Positions 42,308 through 51,285 of a stretch of 64,000 bases of DNA are shown here, one piece after another. Positions within the stretch are counted from its first letter, which is position 1, and each line of letters starts with the position of its first letter. Origin of the DNA: UBA6898 sp964463135 (GTDB lineage: Bacteria > Nitrospirota > Thermodesulfovibrionia > Thermodesulfovibrionales > UBA6898); the NCBI GenBank assembly GCA_964463135.1, contig CAYXBA010000001.1, forward strand, positions 124,001 through 188,000. Reading direction: 5' to 3'. A program made the position numbers and the translations under genes. Under the pieces are notes generated by a model. That model made no database searches, had not been told where the DNA came from, and saw only the letters and a list, made by a program, of their open reading frames with translations.

Positions 42308-42721
42308 ATGCTGAGAGTGATCGGACTGTTAGTTGTTTTGGGACTGCTGATGTTTTCGGGAGTTGTTTCTGCTGCAGAGAAAGGGATCGTCGAGACCTTT
42401 TCAGAGGGCTGCAAGGTCGAGCTTGAGAAGTTCTGCAAGAACGTGAAGCCGGGCGACGGCCGTGTTCTGGCCTGTCTGTATTCACACAGTGAAGAGATCT
42501 CGCCGCGGTGCGAATATGCGGTGTATGATGCGGCGTCACAGCTCGAACGGGCGCTGAATGCCCTGTCCTTTGTTGCGAATGAGTGCCGTGATGACCTGAA
42601 AGCGAATTGCTCAAACATCAAGCCGGGTGAGGGCAGGCTTCTCGCCTGTCTGGACAAGAACGCAGCGAAAGTGAGCAGCCGCTGCAAGCAGGCGCTGAAG
42701 GACGTGGGCCTGAAGAAGTAA
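42308..42721 (+). CDS. Exported cysteine-rich repeat (GLG1-like) protein
   Basis: A 137-residue exported protein. Start at 42308 after AAAAGGAGATAGT. Signal peptide 1-22 (VVSAA). Two copies of the cysteine-rich repeat seen in Golgi glycoprotein 1: C-X7-C...PGDGRVLACLYSHSEEISPRC and C-X6-C...PGEGRLLACLDKNAAKVSSRC, each with four cysteines. Bacterial members are periplasmic or surface proteins of unknown role. Third in a run of small exported proteins from 41304. Confidence 0.85.
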   Translation: MLRVIGLLVVLGLLMFSGVVSAAEKGIVETFSEGCKVELEKFCKNVKPGDGRVLACLYSHSEEISPRCEYAVYDAASQLERALNALSFVANECRDDLKANCSNIKPGEGRLLACLDKNAAKVSSRCKQALKDVGLKK

Positions 42722-42751
42722 TAAGGAGTTCAATAGGACGAAGAGATTCAA

Positions 42752-42855
42752 TTATTAAATCCCTCCTCTCCTCCCTTTGCTAAAGGGAGGGAAATACCCC
42801 TCTTTGGCAAAGAGGGGTTACCAGAAGTAGGTGCCTTAAGCAGGGGGGATTTTTT
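42752..42855. repeat. Intergenic palindromic repeat element, copy B
   Basis: Contains hairpins CCCTCCCTTTGCTAAAGGGAGGG (two arms around TTGCTAA) and CCCCTCTTTGGCAAAGAGGGG, then a core at 42821-42845 that is the reverse complement of 12012-12036 with 2 mismatches in 25. It ends in GGGGGGATTTTTTTG, where a T-run could also serve as a terminator for the upstream gene group. Confidence 0.65.
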
Positions 42856-42932
42856 TGTGGATGATATATAACCGAAGCTCTTAATTCAGTAAAAGGTAAA
42901 TTTGTCAAATCGAATTAAAAAGGAGAAAACGA

Positions 42933-43679
42933 ATGATCACAAAGAATCTGAAACAATGTCTGGTAATACTGCCTGTGCTGTTCCTGCTGCTGACCGGATG
43001 TGCTTCCACCTCTGGATCGAAAGAGGAGACCGGACCGCACTATTCCGGTTTTCTGAGCGACTATTCAAAGCTGGAGCCGGACACGGACGGCTCAAAGGCG
43101 ATGCATTATATCAATCCTGAAGCAACCCTGAAGAAATACAATAAGGTCATGATCGACCATATCGTTATTTCACTCAAGAGCGATGCGGAATACAAGGCCA
43201 TTGATCCTGACGAGATGAAAAAGCTGACCGACTATTTCCGCGAGGCGATCGTAAGGGAACTCGGCACCGACTATCCTGTTGTGGATCAGCCTGGTCCTGG
43301 CGTGCTGCGTGCGAGGATCGCGATCACTGACCTTGTGCCGACCAAGACCGCCGTTACCGTGCTTGTTCTGGTAACTCCTTACGCGACTGTTGCCGATCTC
43401 GCATCGAGCGCAGGCTCAAAGGGCGGCGCAGGCAGCCCTCCCTATCTCGGCCATTCGGCGGTAGAAGTTGAGGGTATCGACAGCGAGACGCTGCAGCCGG
43501 TATTTTCGTATGTTGAGCAGAAGTTCTCGAAAAAATATGATGCCGAGAAACCGACCGCATATTTTGATGCCTATTCATCATGGGCGTATGTGAAGAACAA
43601 CTTCGATTATTGGGCGAAGAAGTTCCGCACCCGCATGGATGAAGCACATGGCATCAAGAAGGCGGAAGACAAGAAATAA
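42933..43679 (+). CDS. DUF3313 lipoprotein
   Basis: A 248-residue lipoprotein; lipobox LLTGC with the acylated Cys near residue 24. The DUF3313 fold is recognised by GPHYSGFLSDYSKLEPD, YINPEATLKKYNKVMIDHI, DLVPTKTAVTVLVLVTPYAT and the EGIDSETLQPVFSYVE segment. Members are outer-membrane-associated lipoproteins of unknown role. AAAAAGGAGAAAACGA start. Confidence 0.87.
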   Translation: MITKNLKQCLVILPVLFLLLTGCASTSGSKEETGPHYSGFLSDYSKLEPDTDGSKAMHYINPEATLKKYNKVMIDHIVISLKSDAEYKAIDPDEMKKLTDYFREAIVRELGTDYPVVDQPGPGVLRARIAITDLVPTKTAVTVLVLVTPYATVADLASSAGSKGGAGSPPYLGHSAVEVEGIDSETLQPVFSYVEQKFSKKYDAEKPTAYFDAYSSWAYVKNNFDYWAKKFRTRMDEAHGIKKAEDKK

Positions 43680-43691
43680 CTCCCTCTGTTT

Positions 43692-43723
43692 CCCTGATGT
43701 TCCGCAGGAGCGGGACATCAGGG
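43692..43723 (+). terminator. Hairpin between lipoprotein genes
   Basis: CCCTGATGTTCCG, 6-base loop, CGGGACATCAGGG: a 13-base stem with one mismatch, directly after the DUF3313 stop. No T-run, so factor-independent termination is uncertain. Confidence 0.55.
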
Positions 43724-43755
43724 AGCATTGAGAGGGAATCAGCAAGGGAGGCTCT

Positions 43756-44379
43756 ATGAAAAAGATCTTCATGGGATTGACCGTTCTGGCAATGAGCGCA
43801 GTGTTACTGTCCGCCTGCGCACCATCAACATCACTGAAGACCGTCTGGATGGACGAGGCCTATAAAGGCGGGGCACTGAAAACAGTCCTTGTGATGGGGG
43901 TGTCGAGCAAGCCGAACGTGAGGCGCTTCTTTGAGGATGAATTTGTGCGTGAACTGAAGGCGCACGGGACCTCGGCCACAGCGAGTTATACGGTCATACC
44001 TGACGACAAGGTGAGTGACAAGGATTTTGTTGCTGCGCAAAGCAGGAAGCTCGGTGTCGATTCGGTGCTGCTGACAAAGCTGGTCGACAAGAAGACAGTG
44101 CAGACCTCATACCCGTCTGAGATCAGAGACTCCAGCCTCAACTATCGCGGCGGGTGGCACGGAGATGCTTCGCGGGGATATTCAAGCGTTACGCCGGGCA
44201 TGGTCATCCAGAACACCGTAGTTGTCCTGGACACGAGTGTGTACGAACTGAATGCAGACAAGCCTATCTTCACTGCTTCATCAGAAACATACCTGGAAAA
44301 TTCGCCTGAGCCGCTTATCAGGTCTTTTGTTCAGAACATGATCAAGGAACTCGCAGAGAAGAAATTGATAAAGCCTTAG
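43756..44379 (+). CDS. Lipoprotein, paralogue of 59072-59689
   Basis: A 207-residue lipoprotein with lipobox LLSAC (Cys near 20) followed by APSTSLKTVWMDEAYK. It resembles the 205-residue protein at 59072-59689 in layout: CAP-T-SLK/TLQ-VW start, a TVLVMGVS/TIVFAIGD strand, and a C-terminal PLIRSFVQNMIKELAEKKL helix. No enzymatic motif seen. The family looks like the GNA1162/DUF4136-like periplasmic lipoproteins, but I cannot place it firmly. AAGGGAGGCTCT ribosome site. Confidence 0.75.
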   Translation: MKKIFMGLTVLAMSAVLLSACAPSTSLKTVWMDEAYKGGALKTVLVMGVSSKPNVRRFFEDEFVRELKAHGTSATASYTVIPDDKVSDKDFVAAQSRKLGVDSVLLTKLVDKKTVQTSYPSEIRDSSLNYRGGWHGDASRGYSSVTPGMVIQNTVVVLDTSVYELNADKPIFTASSETYLENSPEPLIRSFVQNMIKELAEKKLIKP

Positions 44380-44441
44380 AGCGAATATGCTGCAGGGGAC
44401 CTGCGGCCATCTCAGGGCGTGCAGTGCGAGGGGTACAGGAA

Positions 44442-44472
44442 GAATGCCTTTGTCCGGCGGGCAAAGGCATTC
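44442..44472 (+). terminator. Hairpin downstream of lipoprotein gene
   Basis: Perfect 11-base stem GAATGCCTTTG / CAAAGGCATTC with a 9-base loop, about 60 bases after the stop at 44379 and before the signalling cluster. No U-tract follows. Confidence 0.55.
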
Positions 44473-44606
44473 CGGCATGTCTGGACGTATGATGCGGGAA
44501 GAGGGCGGGAAACAATAAGGATTCCCGGAGCATGAGAGGGCATTATTACGCTGATGGACAAAAAAGTTGCGAGATCTCCCGTAAGAGGCATGGCTGAGGG
44601 CCTGCG

Positions 44607-46796
44607 ATGCTGAAACCAGACACTGCTTCTGCCCGCGGCGGCCGTTTGCGGCTGCCCCTCCTGGCCAGGATGCTGCTCCTGCTTCTGCCTGTGGTCGTAG
44701 TGCCTTTGATCATCGTGGGAGCGGTGAGTATCCGCCGGGGCACTGATGCCGTAGAACAGACCGCAGAGCAGACACTCCAGGTCATCGCCTCGACTGCAGG
44801 GTCGCGGCTGGATCAGGTGCTGGCAGAGGTGCAAAAGCTTCAGGTCGTCCTTGCCACGACAGAAACCGTGGTGAAGGCATGTTCTGCCCCGCCTGCCAGG
44901 CGGAAGGAACTGCTGTCCGGTCTGGAGCAATGGCTGACGCAGATGCTGTCTGCGGACCCTGACATTGCTTTGGCATATGTGGCTGATGACCAGGGCGTCT
45001 GTATTGTCTCCACCAGCCCGAACATGGTCGGCCGCGACTACAAGACAACACGCGAATACATGCGGCGTGCGCTCAAGGGCGAAAACAATATCTCCGACCT
45101 TGCCGTCGGCATCACTACGCGCGAACCAGGCGTATTCCTTGCCGGGCCGGTCAGGAACCAGAGCGGCAGCCTGATCGGTGTCATCGTCCTCAAACTCAAA
45201 GGCGCAGTGATCGACCGCGTCAACCTTGAGGTGAGCAGCCAGACAGAGAAGGGCTTTGCCGTGGTGATCGACGCCAACGGCGTTGTCATCTCTCATCCGG
45301 ACCCGGGGAAACTGTACCACAGTCTCGGCACGCTCTCCCCCGAGGTCCTGCAGAAGATCGATCCAAAATTGATGTACGGAATAGAGCGCATCGAATCAGG
45401 CGGCCTGGATGACCTTGCAAGATCCTTGTCGCAGGGACAGAGCCGCGGGTATCTGACATTCATCGGGGCTGACGGCCTTCCCAGGGTGGCCGGGTACTCA
45501 CGCATGACCCGCCGTCCGTGGACCGTGGCTGTGGTGCAGCCGAGGTCGCAGTTCGACCGGCCGATGAGCGCGCTTGCTGCGGCACAGAGATGGTGGATCG
45601 CCGGTATGGCACTGCTCGCTGCTCTTGGCGCTGTCTGGATAACGTACAGACTGCTCCGGCCGATCAGGGCGCTGGGTGCTGCAGCGACAAAAGCGGCAGA
45701 AGGCGACTGGTCTGCACGGGCCGAGGTGTACAGCAACGACGAGTTCGGCGATCTTGCCCGCACCTTCAACGCGATGATGCCGGCCATCCAGGAGCGGTCC
45801 CGCATCGAGGAGGACCTGCGGCTGGCGAATGAGGTCCAGCGCAAGACGCAGGAGCATGCAGACCAGCTCCTGCAGCAGAAGGAAGCACTCTCAATTGCCG
45901 AAGAGCGGGTCCGGCAGATCCTCGAGTCAGCAGCAGAGGGCATATTCGGGGTCGACACCGAGGGCACGATCACGTTCGTGAACCCGTCGGCCTGCAGATC
46001 GCTCGGGTTTACTGCTGAGGAGATGATCGGGCAGCCTTCACACCAGCTCATCCATCATCATCATAAAGACGGCAGCGAATACCGCCGGGAAGACTGTCCG
46101 ATGTATGCAGCGTACACCCGCGGCGAAGCGAGCCGGGTTGACAACGAATTTCTCTGGCGCAAGGACGGCTCCGGCATGCCGGCCGAGTACGGCGCTACAC
46201 CGATCCGGAAGGACGGCAGGGTTGTGGGCGCAGTGATCAGTTTCTTTAACATCACGCTGAGGAAGAAGGCCGAAGAGGCCCTGGCTGCGAGTGAGCGAAA
46301 GACCCGCCGGATCCTCGAGACCTCGGCAGAGGGCTTCTGGCTGATCGACAACAGCACTGCCACGGTCGACGTCAATCCGGCCATGTGCGTGATACTCGGA
46401 CGGCCGCGGGAAGAGGTCCTCGGCAAGAGCATCTTCGCGTTCACGGACGAGGAGAACACCCGGATCTTCAAGGATAACATCGCCCGCCGCGCACGGGGCG
46501 AAAGCGGCAGTTACGAGGTCAGCCTGAGCCGCCCCGACGGGACCCTGATCCCCTGCCAGGTGAGCGCAACGCCTCTTATGGACGACCACGGCGTCAAGGT
46601 CGGCTCGTTCGCGCTGTTTACCGACATCACGGAGCGGAAAAAAATGGAAATGGAGCTGAAGGAAAAAATGGCTGACCTGGAACGGTTCAACCGTTTGGTC
46701 ATCGGCAGGGAAGAAAGGATGATCCAGCTCAAGGAAGAGATCAATGGGCTGCTGGAGAAACTGGGACAGGAAGGGAAATACAAGATCCCGCAATAG
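44607..46796 (+). CDS. Membrane sensor with Cache, HAMP and two PAS domains, no kinase
   Basis: A 729-residue sensor. TM1 about 19-42, periplasmic dCache-type domain about 45-325 (PGVFLAGPVRNQSGSLIGVI and AVVIDANGVVISHPD), TM2 about 330-350 and HAMP about 352-405 (LRPIRALGAAATKAAEGDWSAR). A coiled coil leads to PAS 1 about 435-555 and PAS 2 about 562-680, and a terminal coiled coil. There is no histidine kinase, GGDEF or other output domain, so it must signal through partner proteins, most likely the downstream hybrid kinase. No ribosome site is obvious; ATG at 44607 follows GGGCCTGCG. Confidence 0.85.
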   Translation: MLKPDTASARGGRLRLPLLARMLLLLLPVVVVPLIIVGAVSIRRGTDAVEQTAEQTLQVIASTAGSRLDQVLAEVQKLQVVLATTETVVKACSAPPARRKELLSGLEQWLTQMLSADPDIALAYVADDQGVCIVSTSPNMVGRDYKTTREYMRRALKGENNISDLAVGITTREPGVFLAGPVRNQSGSLIGVIVLKLKGAVIDRVNLEVSSQTEKGFAVVIDANGVVISHPDPGKLYHSLGTLSPEVLQKIDPKLMYGIERIESGGLDDLARSLSQGQSRGYLTFIGADGLPRVAGYSRMTRRPWTVAVVQPRSQFDRPMSALAAAQRWWIAGMALLAALGAVWITYRLLRPIRALGAAATKAAEGDWSARAEVYSNDEFGDLARTFNAMMPAIQERSRIEEDLRLANEVQRKTQEHADQLLQQKEALSIAEERVRQILESAAEGIFGVDTEGTITFVNPSACRSLGFTAEEMIGQPSHQLIHHHHKDGSEYRREDCPMYAAYTRGEASRVDNEFLWRKDGSGMPAEYGATPIRKDGRVVGAVISFFNITLRKKAEEALAASERKTRRILETSAEGFWLIDNSTATVDVNPAMCVILGRPREEVLGKSIFAFTDEENTRIFKDNIARRARGESGSYEVSLSRPDGTLIPCQVSATPLMDDHGVKVGSFALFTDITERKKMEMELKEKMADLERFNRLVIGREERMIQLKEEINGLLEKLGQEGKYKIPQ

Positions 46797-46814
46797 AAGC
46801 AGAAGGAGGACACC

Positions 46815-47348
46815 GTGTTCAAGGAAGAAAGAACAGAACCCAGGTTCGACTGGAGCATGATCGGCAATATCGGAGAGGGCCGGCCGAATCTCGGGCCGAC
46901 CATGGACGTGGCAGCGTACCGGCTCATGCAGTTCACTCTGCGTGACATCCTGATCACGGAGTTTGACGTTGAAACGGCAGATCGGATATTCCGCAGGGCC
47001 GGTGAACTGGCAGGGCGTCATTTCTGCAGGCAGCTGCTCGACAAGAACAAAGACTTCAGCGGATTTATCCAGGAGACCCAGGAGCTTTTGAGCCGGCTGA
47101 AGATCGGCATACTGCGCATAGAAAAGGCGGATATGGAAAAACTTGAATTCATCGTGACAGTGGCTGAGGACCTGGACTGCTCCGGTCTGCCGGTCTGCGG
47201 GGAAACCGTCTGCACGTACGACGAGGGCTTCATTGCCGGCCTGCTTGCGGAATACACCGGACACGAGTTCTCTGCCAGGGAGATCGACTGCTGGTGTTCA
47301 GGAGACAGGGTCTGCCGGTTTGATGTGAAAGGGGCTGCAAAAGAGTGA
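46815..47348 (+). CDS. V4R-domain protein
   Basis: A 177-residue protein with a C-terminal 4-vinyl reductase (V4R) domain, a small-molecule or metal-binding fold found next to signalling proteins. GTG start after AGAAGGAGGACACC. TADRIFRRAGELAGRHFCRQLL is the first helix of the domain, followed by CSGLPVCGETVCTYDEGFIAGLLAEYTG and the Cys-rich DCWCSGDRVCRFDV end; cysteines in these could bind zinc or Fe-S. It lies between the PAS sensor and the hybrid kinase, overlapping the kinase start by 4 bases, so it probably supplies a ligand or redox input to the kinase. Confidence 0.85.
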   Translation: MFKEERTEPRFDWSMIGNIGEGRPNLGPTMDVAAYRLMQFTLRDILITEFDVETADRIFRRAGELAGRHFCRQLLDKNKDFSGFIQETQELLSRLKIGILRIEKADMEKLEFIVTVAEDLDCSGLPVCGETVCTYDEGFIAGLLAEYTGHEFSAREIDCWCSGDRVCRFDVKGAAKE

Positions 47349-50128
47349 ACGGGATGCCTGACATCGATGTGAAGAACATCGATCAGATATCGGAAGTCTT
47401 CTACTCGATATTGAAGGGGAAGAAACCGAACGCGATCCGTCTGCCCGATGATCATCCTGACAATGAGTTCAAACAGATGGTCGGGTTCATCAATCAGTTC
47501 ATCGACGAGTACAACGGCATGACCGACCTGATGTTCTCCCTGTCAAAGGGGGATATTCAGTTCGAGGCCCCCAAAGGGAGTACGAGGATCATGCAGTCCC
47601 TGAAAAGTCTTCAGGCCAGCCTGAAGAATCTGACCTGGACCACCCAGCAGATCGCCAGGGGGGAATTCGATCACCGTGTCGATTTCATGGGTGAATTTTC
47701 AGAGGCCTTCAACCGCATGACCCAGCAGCTGAAGATGTCCTTCCAGGAGCGGGAAAAGACAACGAGTGAACTGCATGATCAGCTGGAAGAGCTGGCCAGG
47801 TCGCGGCGGGCCATGCTCAATATCATGGAGGACCTTGAAGAAGCCAGAAAAACGGCCGAATCGGCCACAAAAGCAAAGAGCGACTTCCTTGCCAACATGA
47901 GCCATGAGATCCGCACGCCGATGAATGCCATCCTCGGCATGACGCACCTCGCGCTCAAGACCGAACTCACGTCCAAGCAGAAGGACTACCTGCACAAGGT
48001 GCAGGTCTCGGCGCAGTCCCTGCTCGGGATCATCAACGACATCCTGGACTTCTCGAAGATCGAGGCCGGGAAGCTGGATATGGAGTCGATCGCCTTTAAC
48101 CTCGATGAGGTCCTCGACAACCTGGCCACCCTTGTGACGGTCAAGGCCCAGGAAAAGGAGGGCCTCGAGGTGCTCTTCAGCACAGCCCCGGACGTGCCCC
48201 GCTCTCTGATGGGCGACCCGCTGCGGCTCGGGCAGGTCCTGATCAACCTTACCAACAACGCTGTAAAATTTACCCAGCAGGGCGAGATCGTTGTTGCCGC
48301 GGAGCTGGTCAGTCTCAGCGAAAAGACCGCTGAGATCAGGTTCTCTGTGCGGGACTCCGGCATCGGACTGACCGCAGAGCAGCAGGCCCGGCTCTTCACC
48401 TCCTTCAGCCAGGCAGACGCCTCGACCACCCGCAAATACGGCGGCACCGGCCTCGGACTGGCCATCAGCAAAAAACTGGTCGAGATGATGCACGGCGCGA
48501 TCGGGGTCGAGAGCACTCCCGGCGTCGGCAGCACGTTCTTCTTCACTGCAGCCTTCGGCATCGGCCAGGAAGGTGCAGGTCCCAGGAATGTGGCCCCGGC
48601 TGACCTGCATGGCCTCCGCGTCCTGGTCGTGGATGACAATCCGAGCTCGCGTGAGATCCTCGAAGAGATGCTGAAATCTTTCTCCTTCGAGGTCACGCTT
48701 GCGGCTTGCGGCGAGGAAGGGCTCGACGAAATAGCGAAGTCCATCGGATGCAGGCCGTACGGCCTTGTGGTCATGGACTGGAAGATGCCGGGTATCGACG
48801 GCATAGAGGCCGCGCGGAGGATCAAGCACGACCCGCGTCTGGAAAAAAAGCCGGCGATCATCCTGGTGACTGCATACGGCCGCGAAGAGATCCTGATGCA
48901 GGCTGAGGCTGCCGGGCTGGACGGTTTTCTGGTAAAACCGGTGAGCCCCTCGGTGATGTTCGACACCATCATGCAGGCCATGGCAAAGGACGTGCCGCGC
49001 GCGGCACGCCCGGTTGATAAAAAGGAAAAAGAGGCGGAACTGCTGAAGACCCTCGCAGGCGCACGGGTGCTGCTTGTGGAGGACAACGAGATCAACCAGC
49101 AGGTCGCCATGGAGATCCTCTCCGGCGCAGGTCTTGTGGTATCGGTCGTGAACAACGGCCAGGAGGCAGTGGATGCGGTTGCGACCGCACCGTATGATGC
49201 CGTATTGATGGATGTGCAGATGCCGGTCATGGACGGGTACACCGCGACCGGGATCATCCGACGGGAAGAACGTTTCAAAGACCTGCCGATCATTGCCATG
49301 ACCGCGCATGCCATGGCGGGCGATATGGAGAAGAGTGCTGCGGCCGGCATGAACGATCATGTCACAAAACCGATCGATCCGGACAAGCTCTTTGCCACCC
49401 TTGCAAAATGGACCTGTGCCCGTAAGTCCCCGGGCCCGGTTACCGGGAACCAGGAGAGTGTTCTGCCGCCGGATGTTTCTAAACAGGGCACTGCATCTGC
49501 AGCGCCTCCTCCGGAGCCTGTTCCTGACCTGCCCGAGATCGAAGGTATAGACGCGGCCGGCGGGCTTACCCGTGTGGCAGGCAATAAGAAGCTGTACAGA
49601 AAACTCCTGAAGCAGTTTGCCGAAGAGTATGCTGATTCAGCAGATCAGGTGGGTAAGGCATTGTCAGCGGGCGACGCTGCAACGGCAGGGCGTCTGGCCC
49701 ATACGGTTAAAGGTGTGGCTGCAAATCTCGGCGCAGGAGCTGTTCAGGCAGCAGCGGCTGAACTCGAGATCGCGATCCGGCAGAACAATGCTCCGGAGAA
49801 CATCGAGTCTCTGCGCATTCGTCTGGCAGAGCTGCTTGCACCGCTTACGGCCAGGCTGCGCGCGGCCCTGACTGAAGCGCCGGCCGCACCGCCTTCCGGT
49901 TCTGTGCCGGCCGGTGACCAGGTCAGGATGAAGGCTGCTGCCGAAGAGATGCTGAAATATCTCGCTGACTTTGACGCTGCTGCCGGAGACTGTCTTGAAG
50001 CGAACCGGGAGCTGCTCCGGCCCCTTTTCAACGCCGGAGGGTTTGCACAGTTCGAAAAATCTGTCGAATCGTTTGCCTTCAGCGAGGCAGAGACGCAGTT
50101 GACCCGGGCCATCAGGGAATTGCGATGA
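47345..50128 (+). CDS. Hybrid histidine kinase with two receivers and HPt domain
   Basis: A cytoplasmic 927-residue phosphorelay protein with no membrane segment. HAMP-like helices about 50-115, coiled coil about 125-175, HisKA about 177-242 with His187 in MSHEIRTPM, HATPase about 285-410 (NAVKF, GIGLTAEQQ, GTGLGLAISKKLVE), receiver 1 about 425-545 (VVMDWKMPGIDG), receiver 2 about 570-690 (AVLMDVQMPVMDG), HPt about 740-830 (AHTVKGVAANLG). GTG start overlaps the V4R gene stop. The complete relay in one chain suggests it hands phosphate to the receiver of the next gene product, a PP2C phosphatase, coupling phosphorelay to partner switching. Confidence 0.93.
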   Translation: MNGMPDIDVKNIDQISEVFYSILKGKKPNAIRLPDDHPDNEFKQMVGFINQFIDEYNGMTDLMFSLSKGDIQFEAPKGSTRIMQSLKSLQASLKNLTWTTQQIARGEFDHRVDFMGEFSEAFNRMTQQLKMSFQEREKTTSELHDQLEELARSRRAMLNIMEDLEEARKTAESATKAKSDFLANMSHEIRTPMNAILGMTHLALKTELTSKQKDYLHKVQVSAQSLLGIINDILDFSKIEAGKLDMESIAFNLDEVLDNLATLVTVKAQEKEGLEVLFSTAPDVPRSLMGDPLRLGQVLINLTNNAVKFTQQGEIVVAAELVSLSEKTAEIRFSVRDSGIGLTAEQQARLFTSFSQADASTTRKYGGTGLGLAISKKLVEMMHGAIGVESTPGVGSTFFFTAAFGIGQEGAGPRNVAPADLHGLRVLVVDDNPSSREILEEMLKSFSFEVTLAACGEEGLDEIAKSIGCRPYGLVVMDWKMPGIDGIEAARRIKHDPRLEKKPAIILVTAYGREEILMQAEAAGLDGFLVKPVSPSVMFDTIMQAMAKDVPRAARPVDKKEKEAELLKTLAGARVLLVEDNEINQQVAMEILSGAGLVVSVVNNGQEAVDAVATAPYDAVLMDVQMPVMDGYTATGIIRREERFKDLPIIAMTAHAMAGDMEKSAAAGMNDHVTKPIDPDKLFATLAKWTCARKSPGPVTGNQESVLPPDVSKQGTASAAPPPEPVPDLPEIEGIDAAGGLTRVAGNKKLYRKLLKQFAEEYADSADQVGKALSAGDAATAGRLAHTVKGVAANLGAGAVQAAAAELEIAIRQNNAPENIESLRIRLAELLAPLTARLRAALTEAPAAPPSGSVPAGDQVRMKAAAEEMLKYLADFDAAAGDCLEANRELLRPLFNAGGFAQFEKSVESFAFSEAETQLTRAIRELR

Positions 50129-51285
50129 AGAGCCTGTCTGACTGCCGCGTGCTGATCGTGGACGACGCCAAGACCAACCTCGATATCCTGGTCGAGGGAT
50201 TGAAGGCGGACCACAAGCTCAGCCTTGCCATGAACGGCGAGACCGCTCTGCAGATCGCCGCACGCACGCCGCCTGACTTGGTGCTGCTCGATATCCTGAT
50301 GCCCGGCATCGACGGGTATGAGGTCTGCCGCAGGCTGCGCCAAATGCCGGAGACGGCCGAGGTGCCGATCATGTTCCTCTCTTCGCTTGAGGAAGTCCAG
50401 AACAAGATGCGCGGCTTTGAGGCGGGCGCCAACGATTACCTGACCAAGCCGTTTGAGATGCTTGAGGTGAAGGCCCGCGTGCGTTCTCTTCTCAAGGCCA
50501 AGGCGTACAACGATGAGGTGAAAGAGCAGATCGCCGGAGAATTGCGGATTGCGCGTGAGATCCAGATGGGCATGCTGCCCCATGACTTTTCGGGTTTCGA
50601 GCAGACCTACGGCGTCGAGTTCGGTGCACTGCTCGAACCGGCACGTGAGGTGGGCGGCGATCTGTACGGCGTCTGCGCTGCTGCAAAGGACCGCATGGTA
50701 CTCTTCCTCGGCGATGTATCAGGCAAGGGCATACCTGCCTCGATGTTCATGGTCAGGGCGATAAGCCTGGCCCGGCTGCTTGCGCGTGAGATCGTGGAGC
50801 CTGAACGCATTATCGCCAGGCTGAACGATGAACTCGCGGTGGACAATCCTTCCTGCATGTTCGTCACGTTTCAGTGCGCAGTCTTTGAGCCTGGTTCAGG
50901 ACGCATAACCATGGCCAATGCCGGCCATTGTCGTCCGGTGCTGCTCCGCCGCAACGAACCGCCCTGCTGGGCGGTTGCAGACCTTGGCACGGCAGTCGGT
51001 TTCGAGCCGGGCCTCGAATTCAGGCGCACTGAGCTGACGCTTCAGAACGGCGACGCCCTGGTCTTTTACACGGACGGTGTGAGCGAGGCATTTAATCCGC
51101 AGGAAGAATGCTACGGCAGCGAGCGGCTCCTCGACGATGCCGGCCATTTTGCTGGTCAATCAGCGCCCCAGATCACGGATGGCCTGCTGCGAAAGGTCCG
51201 CGCGTTTGCGGCCGGTGCGGCCCAGTCCGATGACATCGCGATCCTTACCCTGAGGGTAAACAGCAGTTCAGGGGGCAGCGCATGA
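50125..51285 (+). CDS. Response regulator with PP2C (RsbU-type) phosphatase output
   Basis: A 386-residue protein: receiver about 5-125 with phosphoacceptor Asp56 in LLDILMPGIDG, and a PP2C/SpoIIE phosphatase domain about 170-380 with EVGGDLYGV, LFLGDVSGKGIPASMFM, FYTDGVSEAFN and SDDIAILTLRV, carrying the metal-binding aspartates. RsbU-type enzymes dephosphorylate a STAS anti-sigma antagonist, releasing a sigma factor. The next gene encodes a fused anti-sigma kinase/STAS protein, the expected substrate. It overlaps genes on both sides by 4 bases. Confidence 0.93.
   Translation: MKSLSDCRVLIVDDAKTNLDILVEGLKADHKLSLAMNGETALQIAARTPPDLVLLDILMPGIDGYEVCRRLRQMPETAEVPIMFLSSLEEVQNKMRGFEAGANDYLTKPFEMLEVKARVRSLLKAKAYNDEVKEQIAGELRIAREIQMGMLPHDFSGFEQTYGVEFGALLEPAREVGGDLYGVCAAAKDRMVLFLGDVSGKGIPASMFMVRAISLARLLAREIVEPERIIARLNDELAVDNPSCMFVTFQCAVFEPGSGRITMANAGHCRPVLLRRNEPPCWAVADLGTAVGFEPGLEFRRTELTLQNGDALVFYTDGVSEAFNPQEECYGSERLLDDAGHFAGQSAPQITDGLLRKVRAFAAGAAQSDDIAILTLRVNSSSGGSA

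Noticed and set aside
47699..49360. 553-codon minus-strand open frame under the hybrid kinase
   Set aside because: Antisense to HisKA, HATPase and receiver domains; His/Arg-rich translation without any motif. Shadow of a real gene.
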